The notes below the pieces were generated by a model. It was not told where the DNA came from. It saw only the letters and a list, made by a program, of their open reading frames with translations, and did no database searches. Positions 24,189-33,289 of a DNA stretch of 64,000 nt are shown piece by piece. Both the position numbers and the translations under genes were made by a program. The DNA is from Aquimarina sp. TRL1. Its GTDB lineage: Bacteria > Bacteroidota > Bacteroidia > Flavobacteriales > Flavobacteriaceae. The stretch covers positions 3,772,501-3,836,500 of the forward strand of contig NZ_CP053590.1 of NCBI RefSeq assembly GCF_013365535.1. Reading direction: 5' to 3'. Numbering within the stretch: position 1 is the stretch's first letter; every line of letters starts with the position of its first letter.

Positions 24189-26156
24189 ATGAATACATTA
24201 AAAAAGAAAGCGTTTTATAGCATTGCATTGTGCGTGCTGGGAACTAGTGTTGTAATCTCTCAAGAGAGCGGAGAAGAAAAAGTAACAACACTAGATGAGG
24301 TGGTTATTTCTGATTCTAAATTTAAACTGAAGCGAATCCACAGTGGTAAGGTAATTACTAAAATTAGTAGTAAGGAGCTGGAAAACAGTAAAGGGCAATC
24401 AGTAGCAACAGTTCTAAATAGAGTGGCAGGAGTAGAGATTAATGGAAACAGAAGTGCAGGAGGAAGAGTGTTGGGATATTATATCCGGGGAGGAAGAAAC
24501 AGACAGGTGATTGTAAGAATAGATGGTGTTACAGTTAGTGACCCTTCTACGATTTCGGGAGAATTTGATTTGAGATTGTTATCGACACAATCAATTAAAG
24601 AGATCGAAATTCTCAAGGGAGCTTCTAGTACTCTGTATGGATCGGGAGCTGCCACTGCAGTAATTAATATTACAACAAAATCAGCTTCTAAAAAATCGAT
24701 AAGCGTTAATTTTGATTCCAGTATAGGGACAAACCAATCTCAGGAAGATCAGGAATATGATGTGGCAGAGTTTATTAATCGGGCTTCTGTTAATGGAATT
24801 GTGGGTAAGGTGTCGTATATAGCGAGTTTTAGCAACCGATTTTCTGATGGAATTTCGGCAGCAGAGAAGTTACCGGAGGATACTTCTGAGAGTACATTTG
24901 ATAAAGATGCGTACTCTCGGTTTAATGTCGCAAGTAAAATAGGGTATCAATGGAATGACCGGTTTAAATTCCATGTTTTTGGAAATCTAGATCAGTTTAA
25001 GAATGCCTATGATGCAGGAGGAGGAGCAGATGCTGCGAATAACTCTTTTAGTCGTCAATTACGAGGAGGAAGTCATTGGGAATATCAGTATGCTAATGGA
25101 AATATAGTAGCAGAAAGTAACTACTCATTATTTAGACGAAGTTTTGCGTCAGGTTCCGGATATCGAATTTCTGATAGTCGTTCCTTTACCTTTGATGTGT
25201 ATAATAAATATACTTTTGCCGATGACCTTCATACGGTTTTGGGAATCAACGGAGCCAATAACGATTATGAAGCGTTTCAGGGAGCTAATGAATTTTCTGA
25301 ATTAACACAGATAATCAATGATGAAGCAGCTGATTTTGATATTTTAGATCCGTATGTAAATCTGGTATATACTTCTCCTTTTGGGATGACAATTAATGCA
25401 GGAGCTAGGTTAAATATTCATAGTGAATATGGAACACACCTGGTATATAGTATAAATCCTTCATATGCATATGCTATCGGAGAAGAAAATACAATAAAGG
25501 CACTGGCTTCTTATAGTACAGCTTATATTACACCTACTTTATTTCAGTTATTTTCTCCTTCTTATGGAAACAGGGAACTAAAACCGGAAGAGAATAATAC
25601 AATAGAAGCAGGTTTAGAATGGGCTAAAAAGAAAAATATGCGTGTTAGTGTCGTTTATTTTAATAGAAAAGAGAAAGAATTTGTAGATTTTGTAGATACT
25701 GGGAATTTTGTGTTTCAATATCAAAATGTGGCAGATTCTTTTAATACGCAAGGAGTAGAAGTAGAAGTATTGACCAGAATACTGAAGGATCAGCTGACAA
25801 TGACTGGGAATTTTACTTATACAGATCTGGATGACGAAATTTCTCAAACCAGAATTCCTGAAATAAAGTTTAATGTTGGTGTTGGATATCAAATAAGCCC
25901 TAAGACATATTCTAATATAAGTTATCAGTTTAATGGAAGAAGAGAAGATAACTTTTTTAACCTGGCAACTTTTGCTTCGGAACCTAGGACATTGTCTTCT
26001 TATGGAGTTTTAGATGCTGCTATAAATCATCAGTTACTGGATGTAATGACAGTCTATGCTTCTGTTGATAATATATTAAATGAAGAATATCAGGAGATTT
26101 ATGGATTTAGTACGCTGGGACGAAATGTGCGAATAGGAATGAATCTCAAATTTTAA
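24189..26156 (+). CDS. btuB: BtuB-like TonB-dependent cobalamin receptor
   Basis: This 655-residue outer-membrane receptor has a signal peptide (about residues 1-24) and a TonB-box-like 'TTLDEVVISDSKF'. The plug domain lies at about 45-165 ('VLNRVAGVEINGNRSAGGRV', 'YIRGGRNRQVIVRIDGVTVS', 'IEILKGASSTLYGSGAATAV'), followed by a 22-strand-type barrel. The C-terminus 'FSTLGRNVRIGMNLKF' ends in the expected aromatic residue, and the size matches BtuB rather than the large SusC type. The preceding B12 riboswitch and the divergent cob-btu operon make cobalamin or cobinamide the probable ligand. Confidence 0.92.
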   Translation: MNTLKKKAFYSIALCVLGTSVVISQESGEEKVTTLDEVVISDSKFKLKRIHSGKVITKISSKELENSKGQSVATVLNRVAGVEINGNRSAGGRVLGYYIRGGRNRQVIVRIDGVTVSDPSTISGEFDLRLLSTQSIKEIEILKGASSTLYGSGAATAVINITTKSASKKSISVNFDSSIGTNQSQEDQEYDVAEFINRASVNGIVGKVSYIASFSNRFSDGISAAEKLPEDTSESTFDKDAYSRFNVASKIGYQWNDRFKFHVFGNLDQFKNAYDAGGGADAANNSFSRQLRGGSHWEYQYANGNIVAESNYSLFRRSFASGSGYRISDSRSFTFDVYNKYTFADDLHTVLGINGANNDYEAFQGANEFSELTQIINDEAADFDILDPYVNLVYTSPFGMTINAGARLNIHSEYGTHLVYSINPSYAYAIGEENTIKALASYSTAYITPTLFQLFSPSYGNRELKPEENNTIEAGLEWAKKKNMRVSVVYFNRKEKEFVDFVDTGNFVFQYQNVADSFNTQGVEVEVLTRILKDQLTMTGNFTYTDLDDEISQTRIPEIKFNVGVGYQISPKTYSNISYQFNGRREDNFFNLATFASEPRTLSSYGVLDAAINHQLLDVMTVYASVDNILNEEYQEIYGFSTLGRNVRIGMNLKF

Positions 26157-26200
26157 TATATATAGCTGAATACTCCTGTTAACGACGTAAGAGTTATTAT

Positions 26201-26230
26201 AGAAAAAGCCTGCAATTGCAGGCTTTTTCT
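26201..26230. terminator. Bidirectional rho-independent terminator
   Basis: AGAAAAAGCCTGCAA and TTGCAGGCTTTTTCT form a perfect 30-base palindrome between the convergent receptor and S41 protease genes. Confidence 0.85.
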
Positions 26231-26253
26231 ATAATGGTGTATGACGTTTTATT

Positions 26254-27726
26254 TTATTCATTGATAAAATTAAGGTCAACATCTTCTTTGTACATTCTCT
26301 GATAAGAAGAGGTAAACATTTTAGTTTCTCCAATTGTAGAGAAATGTATTGCGTTTTGTTTAGCAGAGTTCGCAGGGACAGTACCATTAGTGATATGATC
26401 TAATGCACTTTTTAAGAAAGGCTCATTAACGTCTCCTAAAATTCCTAAATTAGCTAGACTCTCCGAAAATTCAAAATCAGGAGTAAGCCCGTTATCATAA
26501 TCTGTAACTCCATTTTTATTAGCTGATTTTAAAACCAATGGCTGGATTGCATACGTATGATCTTTACTAGCACCTTCTCTTCCAAAATTATGAGAATCAT
26601 AAAGTGTAATGGAGGCCTGATGTTTTCCGGTTGTATTTTCTCCGATATGAATGATATCGATATAGGGTTCTAGTCCGTTCATTACTAGTTCACTGGCTGA
26701 AGCAGTTCTGTCTGTAGCCAGAACGTATAACTTACTTAGATTTAAAGAGTTTAGAAGTGTACCGTTTCTGGTAGTATCCTGAAATCTGTTGATCAACCTT
26801 TCTGGATTCGTTGATTGAAAATGTGCGGTTAATTCACTATTCCATATTTCTTTAGAGAAAACTTCTCCTTTGAACTGACCTGTAATCATAGCAGATAGGT
26901 CAATTGCTGTTCGTACTGATCCACCTCCATTATATCTGAAATCTAAGACTAAATCCGTAATACCATCAGTCTTGAACTGACCAAAAGCATCATTTAATTG
27001 TTCATCATAATCTCCTGTAAAACCATTGTACATTAAATATCCGATTTTTTGCCCGTTATAATCAATAGTTTTAGCAATATAAACTGGGTTTTCTGCATAT
27101 TCTACCTGGGTGAGAGCTACTGATTTGGTAGGAGTTAGATCACCGTGGGATACAAATCCTACAGTATATGAGTCTCGCCCGAAAATTTCTCCAAAATTCG
27201 AATTAACGGTTAGTTTTTCACCATCAATTGTAGCAAAAATATCTCCTCTTTTTATGCCTTTGTTTTCGGCATCTGTTCCAGGTAGAATATATCTCACATA
27301 TCCAATCACATCATTAGAATTTGCAGCGGCGCGAATTAACCCAAAATCCATTCCGTTACTTTTAGAAACTCCACTAAAGTTTTGCTCTAACTTGATATAG
27401 TCATCAGTAAGAAAACTAAAGCGGTCTTTAGGGGTCGTAGATTTTAATTTTTCATAAAGAGCTTCAGGAGTAGCAAACGTACTAAAATATTTATTTTGAT
27501 CATTTACAGAACTAAAACGATTATTGGCTAAGTCAGCTACATTTTCTTTATATAAATATACCTGATTCATTCCCTTCCATATAAAACGGTGAATATTTTG
27601 ATGGGGATTGTTAATTTCATTATCTGTATTTGGAGTAGTGTTGTCATCATCTCCAGAACACGAAATCAATAAGGCATTAAAAGACAACAGTAGTAGTAGT
27701 AAGTTAAATTTTGTTTTCTTTTTCAT
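26254..27726 (-). CDS. S41-family (C-terminal processing) serine protease lipoprotein, copy A
   Basis: This 490-residue protein has a lipoprotein signal ('ALLISC' then 'SGDDDN', a surface-export type). A PDZ-like region follows ('GYVRYILPGTDAENKGIKRG', 'IFATIDGEKL'), then the S41 catalytic domain with 'LVLDFRYNGGGSV', the Ser in 'DRTASASELVMNGL' (about residue 340) and the Lys in 'GENTTGKHQASITLYD'. S41 enzymes use a Ser-Lys dyad. It acts outside the cytoplasm, probably on the cell surface. It follows a close paralogue by 57 bases, and the two are similar throughout, so they arose by tandem duplication. ATG 27726 is chosen because it starts the signal peptide directly. Confidence 0.87.
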   Translation of the reverse strand: MKKKTKFNLLLLLLSFNALLISCSGDDDNTTPNTDNEINNPHQNIHRFIWKGMNQVYLYKENVADLANNRFSSVNDQNKYFSTFATPEALYEKLKSTTPKDRFSFLTDDYIKLEQNFSGVSKSNGMDFGLIRAAANSNDVIGYVRYILPGTDAENKGIKRGDIFATIDGEKLTVNSNFGEIFGRDSYTVGFVSHGDLTPTKSVALTQVEYAENPVYIAKTIDYNGQKIGYLMYNGFTGDYDEQLNDAFGQFKTDGITDLVLDFRYNGGGSVRTAIDLSAMITGQFKGEVFSKEIWNSELTAHFQSTNPERLINRFQDTTRNGTLLNSLNLSKLYVLATDRTASASELVMNGLEPYIDIIHIGENTTGKHQASITLYDSHNFGREGASKDHTYAIQPLVLKSANKNGVTDYDNGLTPDFEFSESLANLGILGDVNEPFLKSALDHITNGTVPANSAKQNAIHFSTIGETKMFTSSYQRMYKEDVDLNFINE

Positions 27727-27783
27727 ATTAGTTTGTTTTAATTCACACATTCATTATATCAGGGGTAAAATAGAATTTTATTT

Positions 27784-29175
27784 TTAATCTTTGTACATTC
27801 TTTGATAATTTGGGGAAAACATTTTGCTATCGCCAATAATTTCTGGTATAGTATATATGTTTTTCTGAAATTTTCTTTTCCCGGTTATATGATTTATAGC
27901 CGCTTGAAGCAGTGGTTCATTCTCATCCCCCAGTTTACCTAAATTACTAAAATTTTCTTTAACCTCAATAGTGGGAGTAAAGCCATCAAAATAATCAGTG
28001 AAGCCTGCGGCGTTTATAGATTTTAATACTAATGGCTGAATTGCATAGGTATGAGAAGGGCTGGCTTCAGATCTGGAGAAGTTAGGAGCATCGTATAATG
28101 TAATAGAAGCCTGAAACTTTCCTCGTGTACTACTTCCTATGGTAATAACATTTATGTATGGGTTTAGACCATTTATAACAAGCTCACTGGCAGAGGCAGA
28201 GCTTCGGGTGGTGAGAATGTATACGGTATTTAATTGCAAAGAGTTAATAGGTTGTCCACTTCTGGTAGTATTGTCAAAAAGATTGGTCCCTCCGAATTGA
28301 TCTTGTCGATCACTGTTCCATTCTTCGGTACTAAAAACTTTTCCGTTAAATTGTCCCGTGATCATACTGGATAAATCAATGGCCGAAGTAACAGAACCTC
28401 CACCGTTATATCTCAGATCCAGAACGAGGTCTGTAATTCCTTCGGATTTAAAACCATTAAAGATATTGTTTAACTGATTGTCAAAATCTCCGGTAAATGA
28501 ATTATACATTAGGTAGCCTATCTTTTTTCCGGTTACAGTTATTGTTTTGGCAATAAAAATTGGGTTTTCCTGATATTGAGATTTGGATAAACTAACTGTT
28601 TCATTTGTAGGAGTGATTACATCATCAGTATAAGTTGCTAAGCCAATGGTATATGTATCTGGATCCAGCAGCTTTTTATAATTATTTTCGGTTAATTGTT
28701 CCCCGTCGATCGTATTAAATATCATTCCTCTGGTAATTCCTTTGTTTTTAGCATCAGTATCCGGAAGTACATAGCGAACATACCCAAAAAGGTTGCTGGG
28801 AGTATCCGGGTATCTTACGAGACCAAATTCCATTCCATTATTTTTAGAAATACCATCAAAGGCTTGTTCCAGTGCAATATAATCATCGACTAAAAAACTA
28901 AATTCATCCACGGAGGAAAGAAGCCCGTCGAAGAAATCTTCTGGAGTTTCTTTACTGGTCAGAAATTCCTGGAACTCTTGGGTAGAATCAAATCTGTTAT
29001 CTGCCAGATCAGGAACATCAGCTTTATATAAATAAAAATAATTCATTCCTCTCCAGATAAAATTATTAATCTCTACAGTACTCGCTGATTGTGGTACGTC
29101 ATCATTATCTTTGAAGCAACTATGAGTAGTAATGCATAAAATAGTGAGTAATGCAATGTATTTCAGATTTTTCAT
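27784..29175 (-). CDS. S41-family (C-terminal processing) serine protease lipoprotein, copy B
   Basis: This 463-residue protein is the paralogue of the next gene downstream. Its signal ends 'ITTHSC' followed by 'FKDNDDVP'. Shared motifs are 'GYVRYVLPDTDAKNKGITRG', 'LVLDLRYNGGGSVTSAIDLS', the Ser in 'RSSASASELVINGL' (about residue 328) and the Lys in 'TRGKFQASITLYDAPNF'. Both paralogues end with a similar 'SPNYQRMYKD' type sequence; this copy stops there, while copy A runs a few residues further. It is the promoter-proximal gene of the pair and diverges from the ECF sigma gene. Substrates are unknown. Confidence 0.87.
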   Translation of the reverse strand: MKNLKYIALLTILCITTHSCFKDNDDVPQSASTVEINNFIWRGMNYFYLYKADVPDLADNRFDSTQEFQEFLTSKETPEDFFDGLLSSVDEFSFLVDDYIALEQAFDGISKNNGMEFGLVRYPDTPSNLFGYVRYVLPDTDAKNKGITRGMIFNTIDGEQLTENNYKKLLDPDTYTIGLATYTDDVITPTNETVSLSKSQYQENPIFIAKTITVTGKKIGYLMYNSFTGDFDNQLNNIFNGFKSEGITDLVLDLRYNGGGSVTSAIDLSSMITGQFNGKVFSTEEWNSDRQDQFGGTNLFDNTTRSGQPINSLQLNTVYILTTRSSASASELVINGLNPYINVITIGSSTRGKFQASITLYDAPNFSRSEASPSHTYAIQPLVLKSINAAGFTDYFDGFTPTIEVKENFSNLGKLGDENEPLLQAAINHITGKRKFQKNIYTIPEIIGDSKMFSPNYQRMYKD

Positions 29176-29240
29176 TCGTACCTTATTATTAATATTATAA
29201 AGCTAAAAGTAACGACTTTATTATAAATTATGAAAACATT

Positions 29241-29266
29241 GTAACAAATTAGGAGTATAGTCGTCT
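29241..29266 (+). promoter_or_regulatory. Possible ECF-sigma autoregulatory promoter
   Basis: GTAAC at 29241-29245 and CGTCT at 29262-29266 are separated by 16 bases. This has the layout of classic ECF promoters (an AAC-containing -35 and a CGTC/GTCT -10) and lies about 50 bases before the sigma gene. No TAnnTTTG box is visible nearby. Confidence 0.35.
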
Positions 29267-29314
29267 CCAAAGTATAAAGCTAACGAAAGAGGTTTTATAT
29301 CAATCAATCAAAAA

Positions 29315-29824
29315 ATGAAAGAAAAGACATTTATAGCATTAACGAATGGGTTTAAGGATAAGCTCTATAGGTTGGCCAAACGACTCTTAGTAAGTAATGA
29401 GGAAGCCGAAGATGCTACGCAAGAGGTGTTACTAAAACTGTGGAAGAATAAAAAGCAAATGGAAAAATATAAAAATGTAGAAGCATTTGCTGTCACTATG
29501 ACTAAAAACTATTGCTATGATAAGTTAAAAGCAAAATCAAGTGATAATCTAAAGATTGTCCATAGTAATTATAAAGATGAAAGTGCGTCTTTACACCGTC
29601 AGGTTGAAGCAAGAGACAGTTTGGATTGGGTAGGTAAAATTATGGATAGCCTCCCGGAACAACAACGGTTGATCGTACAATTACGTGATATAGAACAATA
29701 TAATAATGCAGAAATAGCAGAGATGTTGGATATGAAAGAAACAGCTGTTAGAGTAGCATTATCAAGAGGAAGAAAAACAATACAACAAAGATTAGTAAAT
29801 ACACATAATTATGGAGTTATCTAA
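29315..29824 (+). CDS. ECF RNA polymerase sigma factor
   Basis: This 169-residue protein has sigma region 2 ('LYRLAKRLLVSNEEAEDATQ', 'EVLLKLWKNKKQMEKYKN', 'EAFAVTMTKNYCYDKLKA') and region 4 ('IMDSLPEQQRLIVQLRDIEQ', 'NNAEIAEMLDMKETAVRVAL'), with the short linker of ECF sigma factors. It would direct transcription in response to an envelope signal. It overlaps the following gene by 14 bases, which encodes a likely anti-sigma factor, and two DUF4252 genes come next, a grouping I recall from other flavobacteria. Confidence 0.92.
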   Translation: MKEKTFIALTNGFKDKLYRLAKRLLVSNEEAEDATQEVLLKLWKNKKQMEKYKNVEAFAVTMTKNYCYDKLKAKSSDNLKIVHSNYKDESASLHRQVEARDSLDWVGKIMDSLPEQQRLIVQLRDIEQYNNAEIAEMLDMKETAVRVALSRGRKTIQQRLVNTHNYGVI

Positions 29825-30260
29825 AATCGAAAAATTACTCGAAAAATATTTTGAAGGAGAAACGACCATTTCTGAAGAAAAAGAATTAAAGGTTTATTTT
29901 ACCGGAGATAATGTGCCGTCTCATCTCGAAAAATATAAGAGTATGTTTCAATTTTTTTCTGATCAACGGGCTGTTGTAGCTCCATCAGGAATTAGATTGC
30001 CAGGAACATCACATCGTACCACATGGTATAAATGGGGTGGGGTAGCAGCATCAATAGCGTTAATAGCAGGTATTTTTATAACAGACATTAATAAGCCTGT
30101 AGTTAATGAGGTAGATGTGGATACTTTCGAGGATCCAGAAGTAGCCTTGCAAAAGACCAAAGAAGTCCTCAGTTTGGTTTCTCAATATATGAATGAGGGC
30201 AAAAGAGATTTGGTGTACCTCAAAGAATTTGAGAACACCAGAAACAAATTAATAAAGTAA
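29811..30260 (+). CDS. Probable anti-sigma factor (single-pass membrane protein)
   Basis: This 149-residue protein has an N-terminal cytoplasmic helical part ('KIEKLLEKYFEGETTISEEK', a zinc-free anti-sigma-like sequence), one transmembrane segment at about 73-93 ('WGGVAASIALIAGIFI') and a short periplasmic tail. Translational overlap with the ECF sigma gene and this topology suggest an anti-sigma role. No His-x3-Cys-x2-Cys zinc motif is visible, so the zinc anti-sigma type is excluded. The assignment is inference from context. Confidence 0.7.
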   Translation: MELSKIEKLLEKYFEGETTISEEKELKVYFTGDNVPSHLEKYKSMFQFFSDQRAVVAPSGIRLPGTSHRTTWYKWGGVAASIALIAGIFITDINKPVVNEVDVDTFEDPEVALQKTKEVLSLVSQYMNEGKRDLVYLKEFENTRNKLIK

Positions 30261-30303
30261 ATAACGAAACATCTTATTTAAGAATAAGAATAAAAAAAAG
30301 AGT

Positions 30304-30828
30304 ATGAAAAGATTAATAATAGTAGCTTTCTTAGCATTGCCAATATTAGCAAGTGCACAGAGTAATTTCGATAAATATGAGAATATGAACGGGGTATCAT
30401 CCATGGTGATGACTAGTAAAATATTCAAATTATTAAGCAAGATAGATTTTGATAGTAAAGATGCAGAAACACAACAATATATTGATTTGGTAGAGAATAT
30501 CGAGAATATTAAAGTGTTTGCTACAGAAAAAGAAGATATTGGAAAAAAAATGAAAGCAGATGTGGAACAATATCTAAAAAGTGCTACTTTAGACGAGTTA
30601 ATGAGAGTGAATAGTGAAGGGAAAAATATTCGCTTTTATTCCAAGCCAGGGAAAAATGATGATTATGTAAGCGAACTGTTTATGTTTTTAGAAGGTGTGG
30701 AAGACGATGGTCCAAAAACAATTGTTTTGAGAATAAAAGGAAATATCGATTTGAAACAAGTTTCTAAATTAGCAGATGACCTTAATATCCCTGGAGGAAA
30801 AGAACTGAAAAAAGTAAAAAAAAGCTAA
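30304..30828 (+). CDS. DUF4252 exported protein, copy 1
   Basis: This 174-residue protein has a signal peptide (about residues 1-18, ending 'ASAQ') and a DUF4252-like body: 'VSSMVMTSKIFKLLSKIDFD', 'NIENIKVFATEKEDIGKKMK', 'YVSELFMFLEGVEDDGPKTI' and 'LRIKGNIDLKQVSKLADDLN'. The family is of unknown function and, from memory, common in Bacteroidota next to ECF sigma factors. It is the third gene of the sigma operon and may be part of the envelope response. The signal seems to be Sec/SPI rather than lipoprotein, unlike copy 2. Confidence 0.8.
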   Translation: MKRLIIVAFLALPILASAQSNFDKYENMNGVSSMVMTSKIFKLLSKIDFDSKDAETQQYIDLVENIENIKVFATEKEDIGKKMKADVEQYLKSATLDELMRVNSEGKNIRFYSKPGKNDDYVSELFMFLEGVEDDGPKTIVLRIKGNIDLKQVSKLADDLNIPGGKELKKVKKS

Positions 30829-30999
30829 GCACTTAGCATAGAATTATAGTATAACAAAAAAAGTATTCATTCTTCGTTACTATAGCTATTAAAACATTTA
30901 AGAGCGATTACATATAATTTTGTTATGCGACTCAGGCTTCTTGATACGCCATTAAGAAGTCTGAGTATAAATAAATACGAATCAATCAAAAAAAGAAAT

Positions 31000-31539
31000 A
31001 TGAATTATATAATTAGAATAGCAAGCATACTATGTGCATTGCTGATGGTAAGTTGTAATAGTGAACCTTCGTTGCAAAAATACTTTGTAGACCATCAAGA
31101 AGATAAAGACTTTATATCATTAGATATCTCAGGAAGTATTCTTAATAATAATAAGGTTAATTATACAGCAGAAGAGAAAGAAGCTCTGGAAAGCATCAGA
31201 AAGATAAATATTTTGGCATTACCAGTAAAGAATATAGATCAACCGAGGTTTAATAAAGAAGTTGCTACAATTAATAAGATTTTCCAATCTGAGAAATACG
31301 AGACATTAATGAAGATTAATGATGAACGAGGAAGTGTCGTGTTTAAGTATTTGGGAACAGAAGAGGCAATAGATGAGGTAATTATATTTGCAGAAGGAAA
31401 AGAGAAAGGGCTGGCTATTTTTAGGGTATTAGGAGATAAGATGCAACCTACTAAAATTGCTAAGTTAGGAAATAGCCTGAAAGAAGGAAAAATTGACCTA
31501 TCAGGAATTAAGAAAATAGGTGGAATGCTGGAGATGTAA
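31000..31539 (+). CDS. DUF4252 lipoprotein, copy 2
   Basis: This 179-residue protein has a lipoprotein signal ending 'LLMVSC' then 'NSEPSLQKYF', and a DUF4252-like body ('DFISLDISGSILNNNKVNYT', 'EEAIDEVIIFAEGKEKGLAI', 'MQPTKIAKLGNSLKEGKIDL'). ATG 31000 starts the signal peptide; the frame is open 25 codons further up, but that extension is not signal-like. It is similar in layout to the preceding gene, so the two are probably ancient duplicates. The function is unknown. Confidence 0.8.
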   Translation: MNYIIRIASILCALLMVSCNSEPSLQKYFVDHQEDKDFISLDISGSILNNNKVNYTAEEKEALESIRKINILALPVKNIDQPRFNKEVATINKIFQSEKYETLMKINDERGSVVFKYLGTEEAIDEVIIFAEGKEKGLAIFRVLGDKMQPTKIAKLGNSLKEGKIDLSGIKKIGGMLEM

Positions 31540-31620
31540 TCAAGACATACAGAATACAAGAAGTTCTTTACTTCAATTATCATTCAAAACGTACTCGAAT
31601 ACTTTGAAAAGGAAAAATAA

Positions 31621-31658
31621 AAAACCAGGTGATTTTAATTAAAATCACCTGGTTTTTT
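31621..31658. terminator. Bidirectional rho-independent terminator
   Basis: AACCAGGTGATTTTAA and TTAAAATCACCTGGTT form a near-perfect long palindrome with flanking A-run and T-run. It serves the sigma operon and the leftward purB-small-protein unit. Confidence 0.85.
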
Positions 31659-31726
31659 ATTATCAGTTTCTTAAGATACGCTTATATGGATGTACTTATA
31701 AGGATGCGATATTTCTAAAAAAAGTT

Positions 31727-31891
31727 TTATCGTTTTTTCAGGTTTACATAGAATAAATTCAGAAGAAAAAACAAAAATAAGCTCCCTAAAATTAGTTTAG
31801 GGAGGATATGATCTAAGATATCCATCAGCGCACAACAAATGAACCCTGCGCAAATCATAGCAGAAAGGATAAACATCGCTCTATTGTTCAT
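31727..31891 (-). CDS. Small membrane protein (54 residues) downstream of purB
   Basis: Leftward from ATG 31891 a 54-residue frame starts 'MNNRAMFILSAMICAGFICC' and continues 'ALMDILDHILPKLILGSLFL' to 'YVNLKKR' and TAA. It has two hydrophobic segments with a short acidic turn and a basic end, a believable two-pass inner-membrane protein. It lies 33 bases after the purB stop and is followed by a good terminator. I do not recognise a family. Confidence 0.6.
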   Translation of the reverse strand: MNNRAMFILSAMICAGFICCALMDILDHILPKLILGSLFLFFLLNLFYVNLKKR

Positions 31892-31924
31892 GTATTAAAT
31901 ATAATAAGTATATTCTTAACCTTG

Positions 31925-33268
31925 TTAGATTCCTGTGTAATTAGCAGGAGAAATGTCTTTTAATTCTGTTTTGATAGCATCAGATACATCCAGAGAGTCT
32001 ATAAAATTGGCAATGGATTCTTTTGTGATGGCTTCGTTTGTTCTGGTAAGACCTTTTAGAGCTTCATAAGGATTAGGATATGCTTCTCTACGAAGAATAG
32101 TCTGAATAGCCTCAGCAGCAACTGCCCAATTTTGTTCCAGGTCTTCTGCAAACTTACTTTCATTCAATAACAGCTTGTTTAGTCCTTTTAATGTTGCCTG
32201 AAAAGCGATAAGCGTATGACCAAAAGGAACTCCGACATTTCTCAATACTGTACTGTCAGTAAGATCGCGTTGTAATCTGCTAACAGGTAATTTTGCAGAT
32301 AAATGTTCGAAGATGGCATTAGCAATCCCCAGATTACCTTCACTGTTTTCAAAATCAATAGGATTTACCTTATGTGGCATTGCAGAAGATCCAACCTCTC
32401 CTTTTTTAATTTTTTGTTTGAAATAGTCCATAGAAATATAGGTCCATATATCTCTATCTAGGTCTAATATGATGGTATTGATACGCTTAAGACCATCAAA
32501 TAAAGCAGCCATATGATCATAGTGCTCAATCTGCGTTGTAGGGAAAGAATGGTGTAATCCTAACTTTTCCTGAACAAAATCAGTACCAAATGATTTCCAG
32601 TCTATAGATGGATAAGCTACTTTGTGAGCATTGTAATTTCCTGTAGCTCCTCCGAACTTAGCAGCACTAGGAATATCTTTCATTAAATCAAACTGAGCTT
32701 CCAATCTTGTAACATAGACATCAAATTCTTTTCCTAATCTGGTAGGAGAAGCAGGTTGCCCATGTGTACGTGCCAGCATAGGTACATCTTTCCATTCTGT
32801 AACTAAGGATTTAAGTTTTTCCAATAATTCCAGAAAAAGAGGGATATAAGCATTTCCCATTGCTTCTTTAATACTCAATGGAATTGCCGTATTGTTAATA
32901 TCCTGAGAAGTCAGCCCGAAGTGGATAAACTCTTTATATTTTTCTAAACCTAATGCATCGAATTTTTCTTTTATGAAATATTCTACAGCCTTTACATCAT
33001 GATTGGTTACAGCTTCAATATTCTTTATTGCTAGAGCATCTTCCGTAGAAAAAGAAGTGTATATTTCTCTTAATTGAGAAAACAAAGCCGTGTCAATATC
33101 CTGTAACTGTGGTAATGGAAGTTCGCATAAGGCAATGAAATACTCAATTTCTACTAATACTCGGTATCTGATCAGTGCTTCTTCACTAAAATAGGCACTA
33201 AGAGATTTTGTTTTGGAAGCGTAGCGACCATCAATAGGAGAGATGGCTTGCAAAGGCAATAAAGACAT
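31925..33268 (-). CDS. purB: Adenylosuccinate lyase
   Basis: PurB acts twice in purine synthesis, cleaving SAICAR to AICAR and adenylosuccinate to AMP, releasing fumarate each time. The 447-residue protein has the fumarase/aspartase-superfamily motifs: 'LQAISPIDGRYASKTKSLSA' at the N-terminus, 'NHDVKAVEYFIKEKF', 'HFGLTSQDINNTAIPLS', 'ARTHGQPASPTRLGKEF' and the signature loop 'GEVGSSAMPHKVNPIDFENS'. Length and motif order are normal. It has a -7 box a short distance upstream and is followed by a 54-residue membrane protein gene. Confidence 0.97.
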   Translation of the reverse strand: MSLLPLQAISPIDGRYASKTKSLSAYFSEEALIRYRVLVEIEYFIALCELPLPQLQDIDTALFSQLREIYTSFSTEDALAIKNIEAVTNHDVKAVEYFIKEKFDALGLEKYKEFIHFGLTSQDINNTAIPLSIKEAMGNAYIPLFLELLEKLKSLVTEWKDVPMLARTHGQPASPTRLGKEFDVYVTRLEAQFDLMKDIPSAAKFGGATGNYNAHKVAYPSIDWKSFGTDFVQEKLGLHHSFPTTQIEHYDHMAALFDGLKRINTIILDLDRDIWTYISMDYFKQKIKKGEVGSSAMPHKVNPIDFENSEGNLGIANAIFEHLSAKLPVSRLQRDLTDSTVLRNVGVPFGHTLIAFQATLKGLNKLLLNESKFAEDLEQNWAVAAEAIQTILRREAYPNPYEALKGLTRTNEAITKESIANFIDSLDVSDAIKTELKDISPANYTGI

Positions 33269-33289
33269 ATGTTTAATTTTTTAAAGCTG

